A DNA stretch of 64,000 nt. It comes from Saccoglossus kowalevskii (taxonomy: Eukaryota > Hemichordata > Enteropneusta > Harrimaniidae). The notes beneath the pieces are model-generated. The model was not told where the DNA came from, searched no databases, and saw only the letters and a list, made by a program, of their open reading frames with translations. Below are positions 48,302 to 61,300 of the stretch, piece by piece (positions within the stretch are counted from its first letter, which is position 1; each line of letters begins with the position of its first letter). The stretch covers positions 314,195 through 378,194 of the forward strand of contig NW_003107588.1 of assembly GCF_000003605.2 (NCBI RefSeq). The letters run 5' to 3'. A program made the translations under genes and the position numbers.

Positions 48302-51300
48302 GACGAAAAACAAAATCATTACCGTTATTACTGTGAATATCACGTCGGTGGGTAATCAATACAATATATTTCGGTTAAACATAGAGATCTTTATCTCATG
48401 TAGGGCCTACGTAGATACATTGCTCCTTGATATTTAGATGACGTTGTCAGAACGTACTCCGCTGATGAGTATTTTGTTAAAACGACATTTGATTTAACAA
48501 AACTGATGCGTTTTATATTAATTTTGGCTTGTTACGAAAATACAGTTATGTTTTGTGGTGATATAATTCAAATATGGACATTACAAAACTTTAAGTCCAG
48601 ATCACTTTCATTGGACCCTTCATTTTGTTCCCCATTATTACTTTACTTACTTGGCTCAAATAATACGGTAATTATAACACATCTTTTTATAAATTTTTTA
48701 TATATATATCAGTCAAACTAATTTATATTTAAAAACGACAAAATATACATAAGTATGATTTAAATGTAAAAATATTTTTTTATTTGTCAGTAATAATAAT
48801 AGCAGGAATTTCCGATTGTGGGGATTTGTTTAACTAATGTGACACTGAACTAAACGACCATCGTGGGTCCTAGAAAAGAAGAAAGTGCAACCACGGAATT
48901 TTAATTGAACGATTTTATATTAATTAAGTAAATCAATACCCACACAAATATGTATACTGTTTATTTCGAGTATTCTAGCAGTTACATAAATTTAGTCATC
49001 TTAACAAAGCCATACGTTTTAAAAATTGCAACAGGTTTATGGATAATTGAATTAGTACACACACTATAGATCCACGCAATATATTCTGGCCTATATGAGA
49101 AAGTGCTCCATTTAACATATTCAGCAAACAGCTGTAAAAATCTCTGTTTTCACCACCATTTACATAATTTTACCTCTTCTAAAGAACATTTATCATATAA
49201 ACAGATTATTTACTGAGACCAGTAAATTCTCAAAGACTATTAAAAATGGAAAGGGGTTAATTTGGATCACAGGAAATCCAAATACTCGGGAAATCGGGTA
49301 ATAACATTTTCTGTGGTGACTCTTTTTTCAAGATAATCCAGTGGGTTAAGTACGCAAAAAACATCGTAAAGAACACGTTTAAAATGTTATATTAGGGTCT
49401 ATGGTGATATCAAATGTAAGTATATTAATGTAAGCTTATGTGAAACATAACATACTTAGCTTGTCGATTTGTCAATTTATTTATAGCTATGTGCACAGAC
49501 CAGAAGATCTAATACTGTTTTTTTAATTTATGTTAGTTATGTTGGTTGCAGTTGCGTTCATGGTCTTTTTACTTTCTTTAAGCGACTTCTGCTCGGTCGT
49601 TTACTACGTTTTTTATTTCATCTTCATTGAATAAAGAATACATTTAAAGAAAATATACACGCTAAATATACACTTAAGCTACTGTCTATTCTATACGTTC
49701 CCGTGACTGCTGCAAACAAAGCCCAAAGGTTCAACAACAGTTTTCAACACATATTCCACACCGGGACGGAAGGTGATACTGCCCGGTGAACGTTTGTACG
49801 TATCCACGTTGATCATTGTTAATAGTTGTTCATAATGATAAAAATAAGAACGACTGTCATCCTAATGATGCACATACCATTTTTACCAATCCCCCACAAA
49901 CAATTCACTGTATTCGAAAATTTCAATTTAACATGGTAATAATATAAATAACCCATTACCAATGTTGCCATGGTATTCGGAGCACTAAACGCAATGGTGA
50001 CAGAGAATAAAACAACTTGCGTGTTTATCTCGCTCTAAGGAAAACAGAAATTAGCTTCACTATTTTTTCTTGAATTTTCCACGATTACAACAATTGCAAC
50101 ATCACCTGTTACATAGTACCGATTAACATTTTTTAGCAGTAACCGTCACAATACTAAAGCCCTCGTGATCGTCATCAAAATGGTAATAACATGTCCAACC
50201 GTGAATCAAACAATCTAAAGCCGTGTGAGGAAAATACAATTTCATAAAAACATAACAGCAAAAAACAACATTGACAGGAAATAAACAATGCATTACACAA
50301 CAGAAATCAGTGAAAGTTTGGTAAATGGATCTCGATTGTGAGATAAAACGGTGATGTCAGATGTTTTGAAAAAAATAGTCACATCCTGCTCAACAAGTGG
50401 CACCCGTCATACAACGACCTGAGTCAATCTGTTATAACAAAATACATTAATACGCCCCGAGATTATTTGTTTATGTAAATATGGCGTAACGGTAGGGTTA
50501 TATGAGTGGTTATATTACATCACATACTTGCGTAGGCATGCTCTCGTATACGCATTTGACATCGCTGTTACCGTACTGTAGTGTATCGGTGAGATTATAT
50601 TACGTTGCATTTGGACACTACATATGAATTATTGAATATATGGAAGTCACATTATGCAATTGGCATGTAGAAATTCGTTGGCGTTATTTGAAGATATTAT
50701 AGCATATCACGCAATCATAACGAAATACACTGATGATGTCAATAATAAATGTACGTTTGCGTTATTGTTGTCACGATATTTTGAAAATTGTCAAATAACT
50801 CATTGTACTGTGTCAAATAAGAGAATCCCAATAATCTCATATAATGCATTGTTTTTTTGTTTCTTTCCCGCCATTTGTTAATAATGATCAAAACCGTGAG
50901 AGGCAGGTAGCGTGACTGACTGGGTATAACACGGAAACGGTCGGCGCCATTGATCGCGAGTCTTCTCTGCAGACACTAGAAAGCGTCACTGAACGCGTAC
51001 ATCACCTACACACAGTTGAATGGTCAAGCGTTGCGAAGCCTTGTGATTTTAGTTATAAAAAGGGAAATTATTAATCAACAACTGAATTGCTGACGTAGAT
51101 ATCTAACTCAAGACGTGAACGAAACTAGTGGTAAAATCTTGAAAATGGCAGGTGATTTTTAGCGGTTACAGGTGTGTCTGAACTTCTTGAATTTTGCAGT
51201 ATAAGAAAATCGTATGTGATGAGTCATTTCTTTGCTATGTACACGATAAAACCCACAATTAAGCATTGTTTTTATTCCTAAACGATGTACATTTTCTAGT

Positions 51301-52080
51301 TAGTTTTATTTCACTCGATATGACGTCATAAGCCGGGGTACGTCAAGACGGACTATTTTCTGCGTTTTACCATTTGGGCTTAAGTTTTGAGCACAAAGTA
51401 AAATACATTAGTAAAACAATTTATACCTCTATACACATCGCTGGAGTATAGAATAGGAAAGTACAAACCGCGTAGTGTAAATATTATTTTTGCAGGTTGT
51501 GCGCGGAAATTCGCCTTTTCCACTCAAAATAGATGCGAATCTTGAATAAATACAGCATTCCCGTTGTTTGATTCCAACAGTTTAGGGAATTATGAAACCA
51601 ACTGCATCCTGTGTGGGTTTGATTTTGTGCGAGTTATGATAAGTTAAGTGTTTTACAATGTTAAAAAATAAATTACCGCTAGTTTTTATTCAAGTCGGAA
51701 AAATCAGTTTTTTTGGCACCAGTAAAAACTCCATTAAACTTCATCATAGCCCAGTTACACAACAGCATTTTGGTACAGTATTATAAATTAGTAAGAGTGC
51801 AATACTGGAGTTAGGAGTAAGTCTTATTGGTTTTTTAAAGTTTTTTACATGTCAATTTCCCTATACGACTTTTCCATTTCTTTTCAATTTTGGTCGGGTT
51901 TGTTATCTTTACTTTTCTGCACAAGACGCTTTCCTAAGATTCGCACTTCTTAATGCTTCTTCATTTTTGCTAACTGAACCAGAAATTTGATGATGATGGA
52001 ATACTTGCATATAAGAGCAGCCATGCCAAAGAAATAAGTCCACTAAGTACCAATGCATGTTTCAATAGTTTTATTTTAAA
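48302..52080. other. Spacer between CTL-3 and CTL-4
   Basis: No gene is recognised. A TATAAAA at about 51055 and a CRE-like TGACGTCA at about 51323 occur upstream of CTL-4. The paired ACGTGG promoter block of the sister genes was not found, so the CTL-4 first exon is unknown. Confidence 0.45.
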
Positions 52081-52495
52081 GGTCAAATACACTAACATCG
52101 TCGCCATAGATACTTTAATACCGGTGATAGCATTGGCGATGTTATTGACATCGGTTCTCGGTATGGATTTAGTTCAGGTGAGTCACGTAACATCTCAAAC
52201 GCTATTGTAATAGTTGCATCCATGTCACGGGATGTGGTATACCAATCTGTGATCATTCAACTTTGACGTTTTGAGTTGGGTATGGGACTGATGGTGACCC
52301 TATAAAATAAGAATGTTGAACACAATTATCTTTAACCGTGACAGTAGCTTCTCAACATCCCGACTAACATTTGGTGTTGTATTCATTCATTACAGATGAG
52401 TGGTGAAGATGGTAAGTCTTATACGTTTCTTAAGGTGCTCAATACACTTTTACGAACGTTTTACGATTTTGTTTACTGCTATACTATATATTACT

Positions 52496-52576
52496 GCCCG
52501 AATACGGGCGTTTGTGCCAGAGCGCAGGAGGGAAATTGATCTCCTTGCGCGAGGGCACTAACGCCCATATTCGGGC
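52496..52576. repeat. Long imperfect hairpin in CTL-4 intron
   Basis: Left arm GCCCGAATACGGGCGTTTGT and right arm ACGCCCATATTCGGGC pair, with pairing extended inward through GTGCC/GGGCAC and GCGCAGGAG/CTCCTTGCGC around a short loop (GAAATTGAT). Flanking TATACTAT occurs on both sides in the same orientation (about 52479 and 52577). It is either a small MITE or a structured hairpin. Confidence 0.7.
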
Positions 52577-52758
52577 TATACTATTTTTATTGCATGCCTT
52601 TAATAACATAAAGAATGCAGGGTTTATATCTTAATGTTTAAAGGTAATTCTTATTGGTAAAAAGGTACATTTTTCATGAGCAGTAACAAAGTTTTGCGCT
52701 GCGGATGTATATGTTACGCATTTTGTTAACCGAATCCCTTGACAACCTGCAGACGATA

Positions 52759-52990
52759 ATGGCTGCAGCAGACGAAATGGATATTATGCAATTGTTGCGG
52801 TCGATAGGACAGGGCCAACTTGATGAATCAGAAAAAGTACCAGACAAAGTGGACGGTTTTATAAAAGCACACTAGAAGCAAAGTACCGTTAAAACCACCG
52901 AACGTGGTGTCCGTCGCTGTACCGAGTGGCTAACTCAGAATACCGGAGAATTGCGACGCCTCGTGGCTATTGGTGACGGTCCGTACATGG
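52759..52990 (+). mobile_element. Coding fragment, possibly Crypton-type recombinase N-terminus
   Basis: An ATG at 52759 opens a frame starting MAAADEMDIMQLLRSIGQGQ, with a stop at 52873. The same frame then continues with TERGVRRCTEWLTQN and GELRRL. The pattern of a short acidic N-terminus followed by T..GV..(F)..WL....G resembles the N-terminal SAM-like DNA-binding part of Crypton tyrosine recombinases and their domesticated relatives. The match is from memory and is weak. The fragment lies in CTL-4 intron 52412-53905. Confidence 0.35.
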
Positions 52991-55283
52991 CTCACTAGAC
53001 CGTAAACATCCCCAGATGTTCCTATTCTAAAGTGTGTGTTTGATTGGCGGGCAGATGAAGGCATGTAATAAAAGGTCATGTGTGAAAAAACACACACATT
53101 GGGTACGACGCTATACGTTTAGATAAACGTGGTGTTATTGTTTTTTTGAATTAATACGTGCGACTTTATGGGGAAAGTAAAATCCGTTGCAATTTTTTAA
53201 TCTCGAGATAAAAAAAGTTTCTGTGACTATATGTTGAAAAAATGGGGTATGAAACTATTTGTAAAGACGAGGAAGTTATGGCAATTTGTCCAATGCTAAC
53301 AGCACGCTCGGTGGCGAGTGTGTGTTCGTGCAAATATAAACTTCCGGTCGCATGAGATTATGCTTTCCGCATACTAAAGAATTATACTCGTAATTCTATT
53401 ATATTTAGTTTCCTAATGAAACGTAATATAATCTCATTGATACATTACAGTACGGTACAGCGTTAATTGATTACAAATCATGCAAGAGTGTAACCAGAGC
53501 AATAATTTCAAATGATCGACCCCCTAAGTCCACATAAATAAAACTGTGGATAATTTGTGGAAGGCAATTCATTGATTTCAGGTTGAAAATCGTTCAATCA
53601 TTTTTTGCGAACAAACAATATATATTACAGGCTGCGAGTACGTCTCGTGGGACTCACGTCGAAGACGAGAAGTGCGAAGACCGTGGTGTTTTAAGCAATG
53701 GATTGTACACCCACATCTTACGTTGTTTCCTAATGTAATTTGTTCGGCATAAATTCCGAGATAAAAATAATAAAAAAACAAAACAAAGTCAATGTTACGA
53801 TGATGTTAAACTGGTGTTTATAGACGGGAAAAGTATTGAAAGGAAAAAACTGGGTACGATAAACTGAAAAAATTGACACTATTCCTGTGTTTCGTATTTT
53901 AATAGATGTATGCGATCCAAACAGTGGAATTCGGTATAAATTCTTTCACGGCACCAGAGTAGAATGGGAAACAGCCAGGGATACTTGCAAGTTCAATGGA
54001 GGGCAGCTAGCCATCATCAACTCTTCAGAATTGCATAAGAAAATCCGACAACACACCAAATCAAATCACAGCCAAACATCGCAGCCCCTGAAGGGTTGGG
54101 ATATTGGATCGGTATTGACGACAGACGAGCAGAAGGTATTTTTACTCTGAGTGATGGTAATGTGTTGACATATACTGATGGATGGCATATACAAAATGTT
54201 GTGAGAAAAATAATTCAACAACCTAATAATAATGTTGAGAAAGATTGCAACGGACAGGATTGCGTTCAATTATGGTAAGTACTGATTGCAAGGGTGGTAG
54301 AGGGAATCCAGGTTCCGTGAACTATAGTTACAGTGTTATTCACGCAAACATCTCGTTCACGGTGTTGCCAGTTTATGAGCCGCATCAAGTCAGATGCGAA
54401 CGATGTGTGTGAAATATACTATCTGTTAGCTCACTGGAGAATGAAACGTTTTGGTTGGAAAATCCCTAATAAAAATGGGGCAGGTTTTTATCGTATATCT
54501 GTCGGGTATGTATTTTTAGACATTTAGTATACAATAGAAGTATGCGTATATATTGGTCTAAAATGAAAGTATGGATTTTTACTTTCTCTAATTATTAAAC
54601 TTTTTGCAACTTATTATTCAGGAAATTATGGTACACAGACATGTGACATGCTAATGTCAGCCACTTTAGTTTGATTGATTGATAATTTGTACAGACAATC
54701 CAATATATCGTGTTGCATAATATGTCCATTTGCTTTAACAACTCTCAGGCGCCACCCGAAAAACAGACCCATGTGGAATATGGACGATGACTACTGTTCA
54801 GATTTAAAGTCCTACATATGTGAATATGCAAGAGGTAAGGTGTACCAGTCACGTGCCCGTCACGTGACATAAACGTAATAATATTTGTTGTAAATTACAT
54901 GTATCAAGAAAATAACATGTCAGTGGATATACAGAACAACTGAACGACAGCCGTATGTACATTGGTTGAATCACTTAAGAACTTCCGGTCAGATTATGGT
55001 TATTGTTTAATAAACGTTGTTGTTTAATTAGCGTTCTCAGGAATTGCGCATTCTAATATGAACAAGTAATATGTTTTCATTGCATGCGTACTGTACACGT
55101 AGCGTGGTACCCATAAATATGACAAACGACACGGTAATATGAATGTGACGATTTCATTTGTCTTTCAAATGGTAAAACCTGACATGAAAGATGATGTGAA
55201 AGCAAATTATATGTATTTTATTTCTTATTCCAGGCTGTCCAGATTTCATTTCTACGTCAGAGGGCGTCAACCAGATATATTAA

Positions 55284-56685
55284 TTGAAGTCTATAATTGT
55301 AACAGATCGTCGATTTATAATGTTCATTTGGATTTTCTCCCGAACAAAGCATGTAGTATTTTAGGTTGTTTATTTTTCACATTGTCAGAGTTCGCTACGC
55401 TATTATAAACAACAATGTAACTCCGAAATAAGGTACTGACTAATTTTGAAATGGGTATAAGTCTACAATACCCATCGTATCCCCATTGTGACCGTCGTGT
55501 AATGCCGGATACGGACAGAAATATATGTTGCCGTTCTAAACAAGATAATGACGAGTATTTGTATGTTTCACGCATTATGCATCACGTCTCTATGGCTACC
55601 TGACAGTGTCACATTATGTTGTCTTTCGCATAAGAAAAATGCCTGTTGATTTCATTATTAGAGACACATTTTTTGTTAAGTTTTTCATTTGGTCGTGCTA
55701 GATTTTGTTTTCAAGGAAAGTAGAGTTGTAACACACAACTATGCTTTAATCTTCATTCATTTCGGATTACTCATAGATGTTGTTAACTGTAAAATGTTGG
55801 TAATATGTATACATAAATCGAGAAATTGTGAATTACTATTAGGACATTATTTTGTACAGCCCACTATGCGAAACAGATTGCTGACTACGCAATGTTAAGG
55901 TCATTTAGAAATTATATTATTTCACCAACAACGTCAATATTGTAGCTGGTCTGATTGGTGAACGTTTCTCAACTGCTATCTGAGTTTCCAAATATAAACT
56001 ATCCGTAAAGCACATCCGTGGGTAACTTAACACAAGTGTTTTTTTTCAAAAATATGAGTTTGTCTCACATTTTCGCAACAGGATTCGGTTTTCAAAATGT
56101 TCTCCGAGCAGATCCGTCATTTTTCCAATAGGATTTGGTTTTTAAATTTTATTTCTGAGCATAATCTTTCTCTATAGATTATAATGGTTAAACGCTAAAT
56201 TTAAAATTGTCCAGTCTTTCATCTGCGCGGCAGTAGAGTGACAATTCAGTATTGTTCACCAAATATAACCATGACAACTTCCGTCGTCGGCTTTAGATCG
56301 AATGTGAAACGTGAAGACAACCGTGAAGTGTGGTCGAATGCGCCCTCTTCAACAAAACAAACATATTGTTATCCACTTTGTGCCACCGCAACATATCAAT
56401 CACTTCCCTGCTGGCGCATGTCGCATGATGTCGTTGTACACTCGTAGTATCACGTTCATTGCGTTCTTTCAATAACAAGATCATACATATATCAATTTCT
56501 CCTTGAAAGCGACGACAAATACTTATTAATTTGAATAAATAATTTCAAAATAACAAAGATCATAGCAATCCGCCATATGGGCCAAAGACGTGCTTTTGTT
56601 AAGTATCCCTTAATTCGGAGAGGATATTTGTTCAACATACGACCGTAGGGCTCTTTACATGCTATTATAGTCTACGACCCACCGT
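55284..56685. other. Spacer between CTL-4 and CTL-5
   Basis: About 1.4 kb with short, unremarkable ORFs on both strands. I see no gene or repeat that I can support. Confidence 0.5.
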
Positions 56686-56691
56686 GAGTCA

Positions 56692-56790
56692 ACGTTTCCT
56701 GGTGACGTGGCACCAAACGTGTTCAAACCTTTGAACGAACAACCCAAACCGAGAAACGGGAATTTATCCTTCAAACTTTATTCGCAATTG
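56692..56790 (+). promoter_or_regulatory. CTL-5 promoter elements and first exon
   Basis: TGACGTGGCA (56703) is an exact UPRE-type core. ACGTTT lies 13 bp upstream and ACGTGT 12 bp downstream, and ACCTTTG (56727) takes the place of CCCTTTA. The first exon ends CGCAATTG at the donor GTAAGT (56791) and joins the acceptor before 58323. The arrangement is related to CTL-1 and CTL-3, but the spacing is not identical. Confidence 0.5.
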
Positions 56791-57861
56791 GTAAGTGAAT
56801 GTTTTCATATGTTACGTGTGTACGTTAAAAATCCCATTAAGGCGATAACTTTGTAGTTATGTCGAAATAATGTCGGATGTTTTATAATGTTAGGAAAAGT
56901 GTCAACTCAGTAGTAGTTTTGATTGACATGCTATGATAGTTTGTTGTACTGCGTAATGTGATTTATGGATATCAGAATAATGCATGATTGTTGCCCCGGG
57001 CGTAGTAACGATGCCACGCTAACGACACAGAGTATTTGCTGTTTCCGTCAAATAGGCATAACTATGATGCTGATAATCATAATAATAATGTGCTTATGAC
57101 GTCATTTTACAAAACTGCCATGAGATACCGATTACAGCGCTCCCCAGTCATATCATCTCTATGTGCTAATGTTAATTCGCTGATCACCGTTATAAAATGA
57201 TTAATCGTGGTGGTATACACGAGACAGGAATTGATATTGTAAATATTAAGAGATTACGTCCACGCAGAACGTGTCGGGTGATTTCATCCACACTATTACA
57301 TATGAATATAGTAACTTCTTAAATCAACTTTAGCTGTACGTCAGAGCATGTTAAGATTTTACAGATTGTGCACTCTCAGACAGAGCATCGCAAACGTCAT
57401 TCTGATTTTAGAAGTCAGAAGTCAGAAATTAGTTTGGTCGCAAGATTCTGTTATTTACACATTACAAATACATTATATTACAATGATATGGCTATTGCTG
57501 CTCCTTGACACATCAATCAAATATATGAGTATAAGGTTATAGTTATACACGTGAAATTGAATCTTTCCACAGTCACAGGTGGGTGAAACACGGTATTTCA
57601 ATCATCTACCTGTATTGACAGGTATTTATGAGTCTTGCATTTGTTCACGTTTTGCGTGCGTACTGGTTAGCAAGAACCGATAATAGTGTTATTGATACAT
57701 CGAAGCTGATTCTATTTGTTTTCACTTGCGACCTGTTTACCATCGTTCATCTTTTCATCTAACCAGCGATTTAGTTTTATATCGTAAAATGAGAGTGAAT
57801 AATTATTCATGCATATTGTTATCAAACATTATTAAACCTTCACAAAATTAATGAGTTTAAA

Positions 57862-58176
57862 TGGCTGTAGTCGTCGCGTCACGCATGCGCGAGATATATG
57901 GGTTCCATATAAACAAAGATGACAACTTTGACTGTTACGCATATCAACAAGTACAACGTGAGACGTTACCAAGCTTTAATTAGATATTTTTAGGTGATTG
58001 CCAGTGGAAGGTATCGAAAGGGTCATCAGCGCTCATTAGTGCAAATTGCGCGAAGGTCAAACCTCATACTTGTGATTTCCATTAGAAGAGCACATTGGAT
58101 TGTGGGAAAATCAATGTGTATCAACACAAATGACGCACATGCGCAGCGCGACGACCACCGTCCTTTAACTGTGAAG
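57862..58176. repeat. Dispersed ~300-bp repeat, copy 1
   Basis: In CTL-5 intron 1. Landmarks are GTCGTCGCG, ATAAACAAAGATG, AAGCTTTAATTAGATATTTT, GGTGATTG, GGTCAAACCTC.TACTTGTG, TATCAACACAAATG and CATGCGCAG. The second copy is at 59007-59294 in the same orientation. Small ORFs here are shadows. Confidence 0.85.
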
Positions 58177-58350
58177 ATCAGATTATCAACTGCGGTTACA
58201 TAGTTTGAGTTGCGTCCTCTGCCGACGAGAACAAACGAAAGCATCTATGAGAGCACAAAAGCCCGCTAGATTAAAGAACTCCCACGACGCAGAATAATAA
58301 AGTACTATTTTTTTTAACCCAGAAGCTGCAAACATTTGAACACACTCACT

Positions 58351-61300
58351 ATGAAGTTAATGATAACTATTGTGATATCAATGACAATGATTTTGTCATC
58401 GAGTTGCGAGCTCATACCGGTAAGTAATTCTATATTATACCGCTACCACATGTGACCCAATACCATATACTTACAATAATGTTAATGAAAGGTTGGAAAG
58501 GGATCTCAATGAAAGGAAACACACAATGTGCTTTCAATGGACTATTGTTTTTTACATGAGCCAATAGTATTTTTATGTTTTCAAACCGAATTCACATTTT
58601 GTACTACTTGCTGTTGAGAACATGTGCACTGCATTATGGGAAGGAATTGTCATTACATAATTGTTTAAATAATATTCTCTCACTAGGAATCCATTAAACT
58701 CTATGTAATTATTTATAAACGTGTAGCACTATTAGAATTCATAATAATTAGAATTTAAGATCTTTCACCCACTGTCACCAAGCACAATTTCGAGATATGA
58801 GGACAAACCTTCAAATCCTAGCAACAAAAAATAGAAATAAAAAATCAAATTTCGGAATTTTCCATGACACTTTAGACTCTATTTTAACAAAACATTGTCC
58901 GATGGTCAGAAGGGAGGGAGGGAGGGAGGGAGGGAGGGACGAAGGTAGGGGTCTATTCTGCAAATCATTATAGCATTGTTTTATTCTAAATCAATAAAAT
59001 GTTAAAGGGCGCTGGTCGTCGCGCCACACATATAAACAAAGATGGCGACGTTGACTGTTAAGCAGACCAACAAGTACAAACTGAGAAATTTCCAAGCTTT
59101 AATTAGATATTTTTTGGTGATTGGAAGGCATCGAATGAGTCTCCGGTGGTAATTAGTGCAAATGGTGCCCAGGTCAAACCTCGTACTTGTGATATATTTC
59201 GAAAGGCGTATTGAAATATGGGATCAATCAATGTTTTATCAACACAAATGTCGAACATGCGCAGTGCGGCGACCACAGCTCTTTAGATGTGAAGCTATGA
59301 CGTTCTTTGATATTATAATTTTCATTTTGGATTTATGCAAATTAAAAAAATGTCGTCAATATAGATTTTTTGAATGTATGATCCCAGGGACCAACATCCA
59401 TAAATGTGTATAAGCTCAAAATCTAGGTTGGCCACGTTGTCTGTAGGACAAGATGTAATCTTTAATTTAATTCACAACCCTGCCGTTCTTGCCATGGTTC
59501 ATTCGGATTGGCTACATTCAGGTATATATTTAAGTCCCCGGTTCTGACAAACTTTAAAGAAATCTGTTATACCATTTACTCAGAATAGTTTGACAAATTG
59601 TTACCAATGTTTTCGATAAAGGTTTCACACGAAATGGACACTGTAGAATAGCTTTAATATTAATAACACTAATAATCCATTTCTGTTTTATTCTAGATTA
59701 CGTTTGATGGTAAGTTTTTTTTTTAGTAAATATGCATTACATCCATTCTTAATATATAAGAAATACACGATACTACGTTTATACGCTTGGGTCGTTGAAG
59801 GATACTATCAGAAAAGAATTAAATTTGTAATATAATTACCCAATTTTGGGGTGAATAGTCAGTGCTGTTGGTACTAAGCGGAGGTTATAAAAATGTCGTC
59901 TGCGGGTCTAAACTAAATATTTACCAAACACTGGCACCAATGTAAATCCTTTTATTGAATGTATAATGTATACAAACAAATTATACAATGCGTTCTCAAC
60001 ATTCTATCCAATCAATAAATCCAGACTTCACTTCTATATATGCTTCGACGCAACTGCCTGAGATATGATAGCTTGATATACATTATTCTGAAGGACTATT
60101 TTAGCCGGGTAGATTCGAAATAGAATAGACATTATGGCGGACATGGTGAAGTAGTCTGCCAATATAAAACTACTTGCCTGTAAATGATATAATAATAATA
60201 ATAAAAAACACTGTAAAAATTAGTTACAGTACAAATAATGTCGACGCAGTTGTTTTTATTTATAAGTGATACATTACACAGCTTAATGTGAACGATATTG
60301 ACAGCTTTGTCAGTTTCTTAATCTCGTCGCTAGAGGCGCTATTTATAAGTAAAAATCATGCGCGCGTTTCCAGCGTTTGTTTTAGACAAAATATTTGAAC
60401 TATTAATTAAAAAACAACAACAATTAATCAATTGGATATGCACCTTTTATCATTACCACTACAATAAATATTTTTCGTTTTCGACATTGTAAAATCCTTT
60501 CGTTTTTATGGAGAAAAATACCAAAAATAGTTTTACCAAGTAAAATATTTATAAGTTATTTCTCATACATGAGTTATTGACACGCGCTACATAGTTTGTG
60601 ATTTCATTTAACTCCTTTCAATCATAATTCAACAAAAATGAAATATAAAATTATAGAGAATATGCTTTGTTTTTAATATTCATGTGAAATTAGTAATTAT
60701 GACAATTATTATTAGTGTGCCTATAAAACACACTTCGTTATGAATTAGTATATTTATGAATTTTCAAAATCAGGTGCTTTCAACGAAGAATATTACAATG
60801 TCGAACACAGAACGTCTTTGTCGTAGTGTTATTCTCTCATTACATTTATTACAGAGGTATGCGAGGAAGGGATGCGTTATAAGTTCTACCCAAACTCCAC
60901 ATTAGAATGGGAACAAGCCAGAGATTTTTGTGAAAGTGAAGACGGGTTTCTTGCGACCGTAAATTATAGGGGTTTGCATAAGAGACTGAGAAAGTACATC
61001 AACGCGAATCCGGGTCTAGGGGAACCGTATGGAAATGGTTACTGGATTGGTCTAAGTGATAGAATGATCGAAGACGTGTTTATGTGGACTGATCTCACTG
61101 AGCTGACCTATCACGAGGGGTGGAGCGAAGAAAGGATTGGTAGAAAAACAGTCGTGCAACCCAACAACAATGTGAAGCAAAATTGCAATGGACAAGACTG
61201 TATTCAGATGTGGTAAGCGTATTTGCGTATTTATTAGTTATTCTGACATTGACCCTTGTACTAGGATGTCGCTATATATCATAGTGTAAAGGCCATTTGT

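Larger units (their letters stand above)
52106..55283 (+). pseudogene. CTL-4, C-type lectin pseudogene
   Basis: Exons can still be read at 52106-52177 (signal region), 52396-52411 (16-bp microexon, MSGED), 53906-54274, 54749-54834 and 55234-55283. The codon at the expected start (52106-52108) is ATA. The next in-frame ATG (52139) would leave a leader of only 13 residues before the exon end. The CTLD exon is 369 bp against 364 in CTL-1 and CTL-2. The extra 5 bp is a tandem CAAAT duplication (54057-54066) that shifts the frame and stops translation at 54150. Beyond it, in the other frame, GYWIGIDDR, QPNNNV, CNGQDC, MDDDYC and SYICEY are all intact. All splice sites look good and the lectin motifs are well preserved, so inactivation is probably recent. 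Repair by an alternative start or a sequence error is not excluded. Confidence 0.85.

Noticed and set aside
55139-55408. An 89-codon ORF after the CTL-4 CTLD exons
   Set aside because: It reads the CTL-4 tail exon (55234-55283) in another frame. The splice-consistent frame is GCPDFISTSEGVNQIY.
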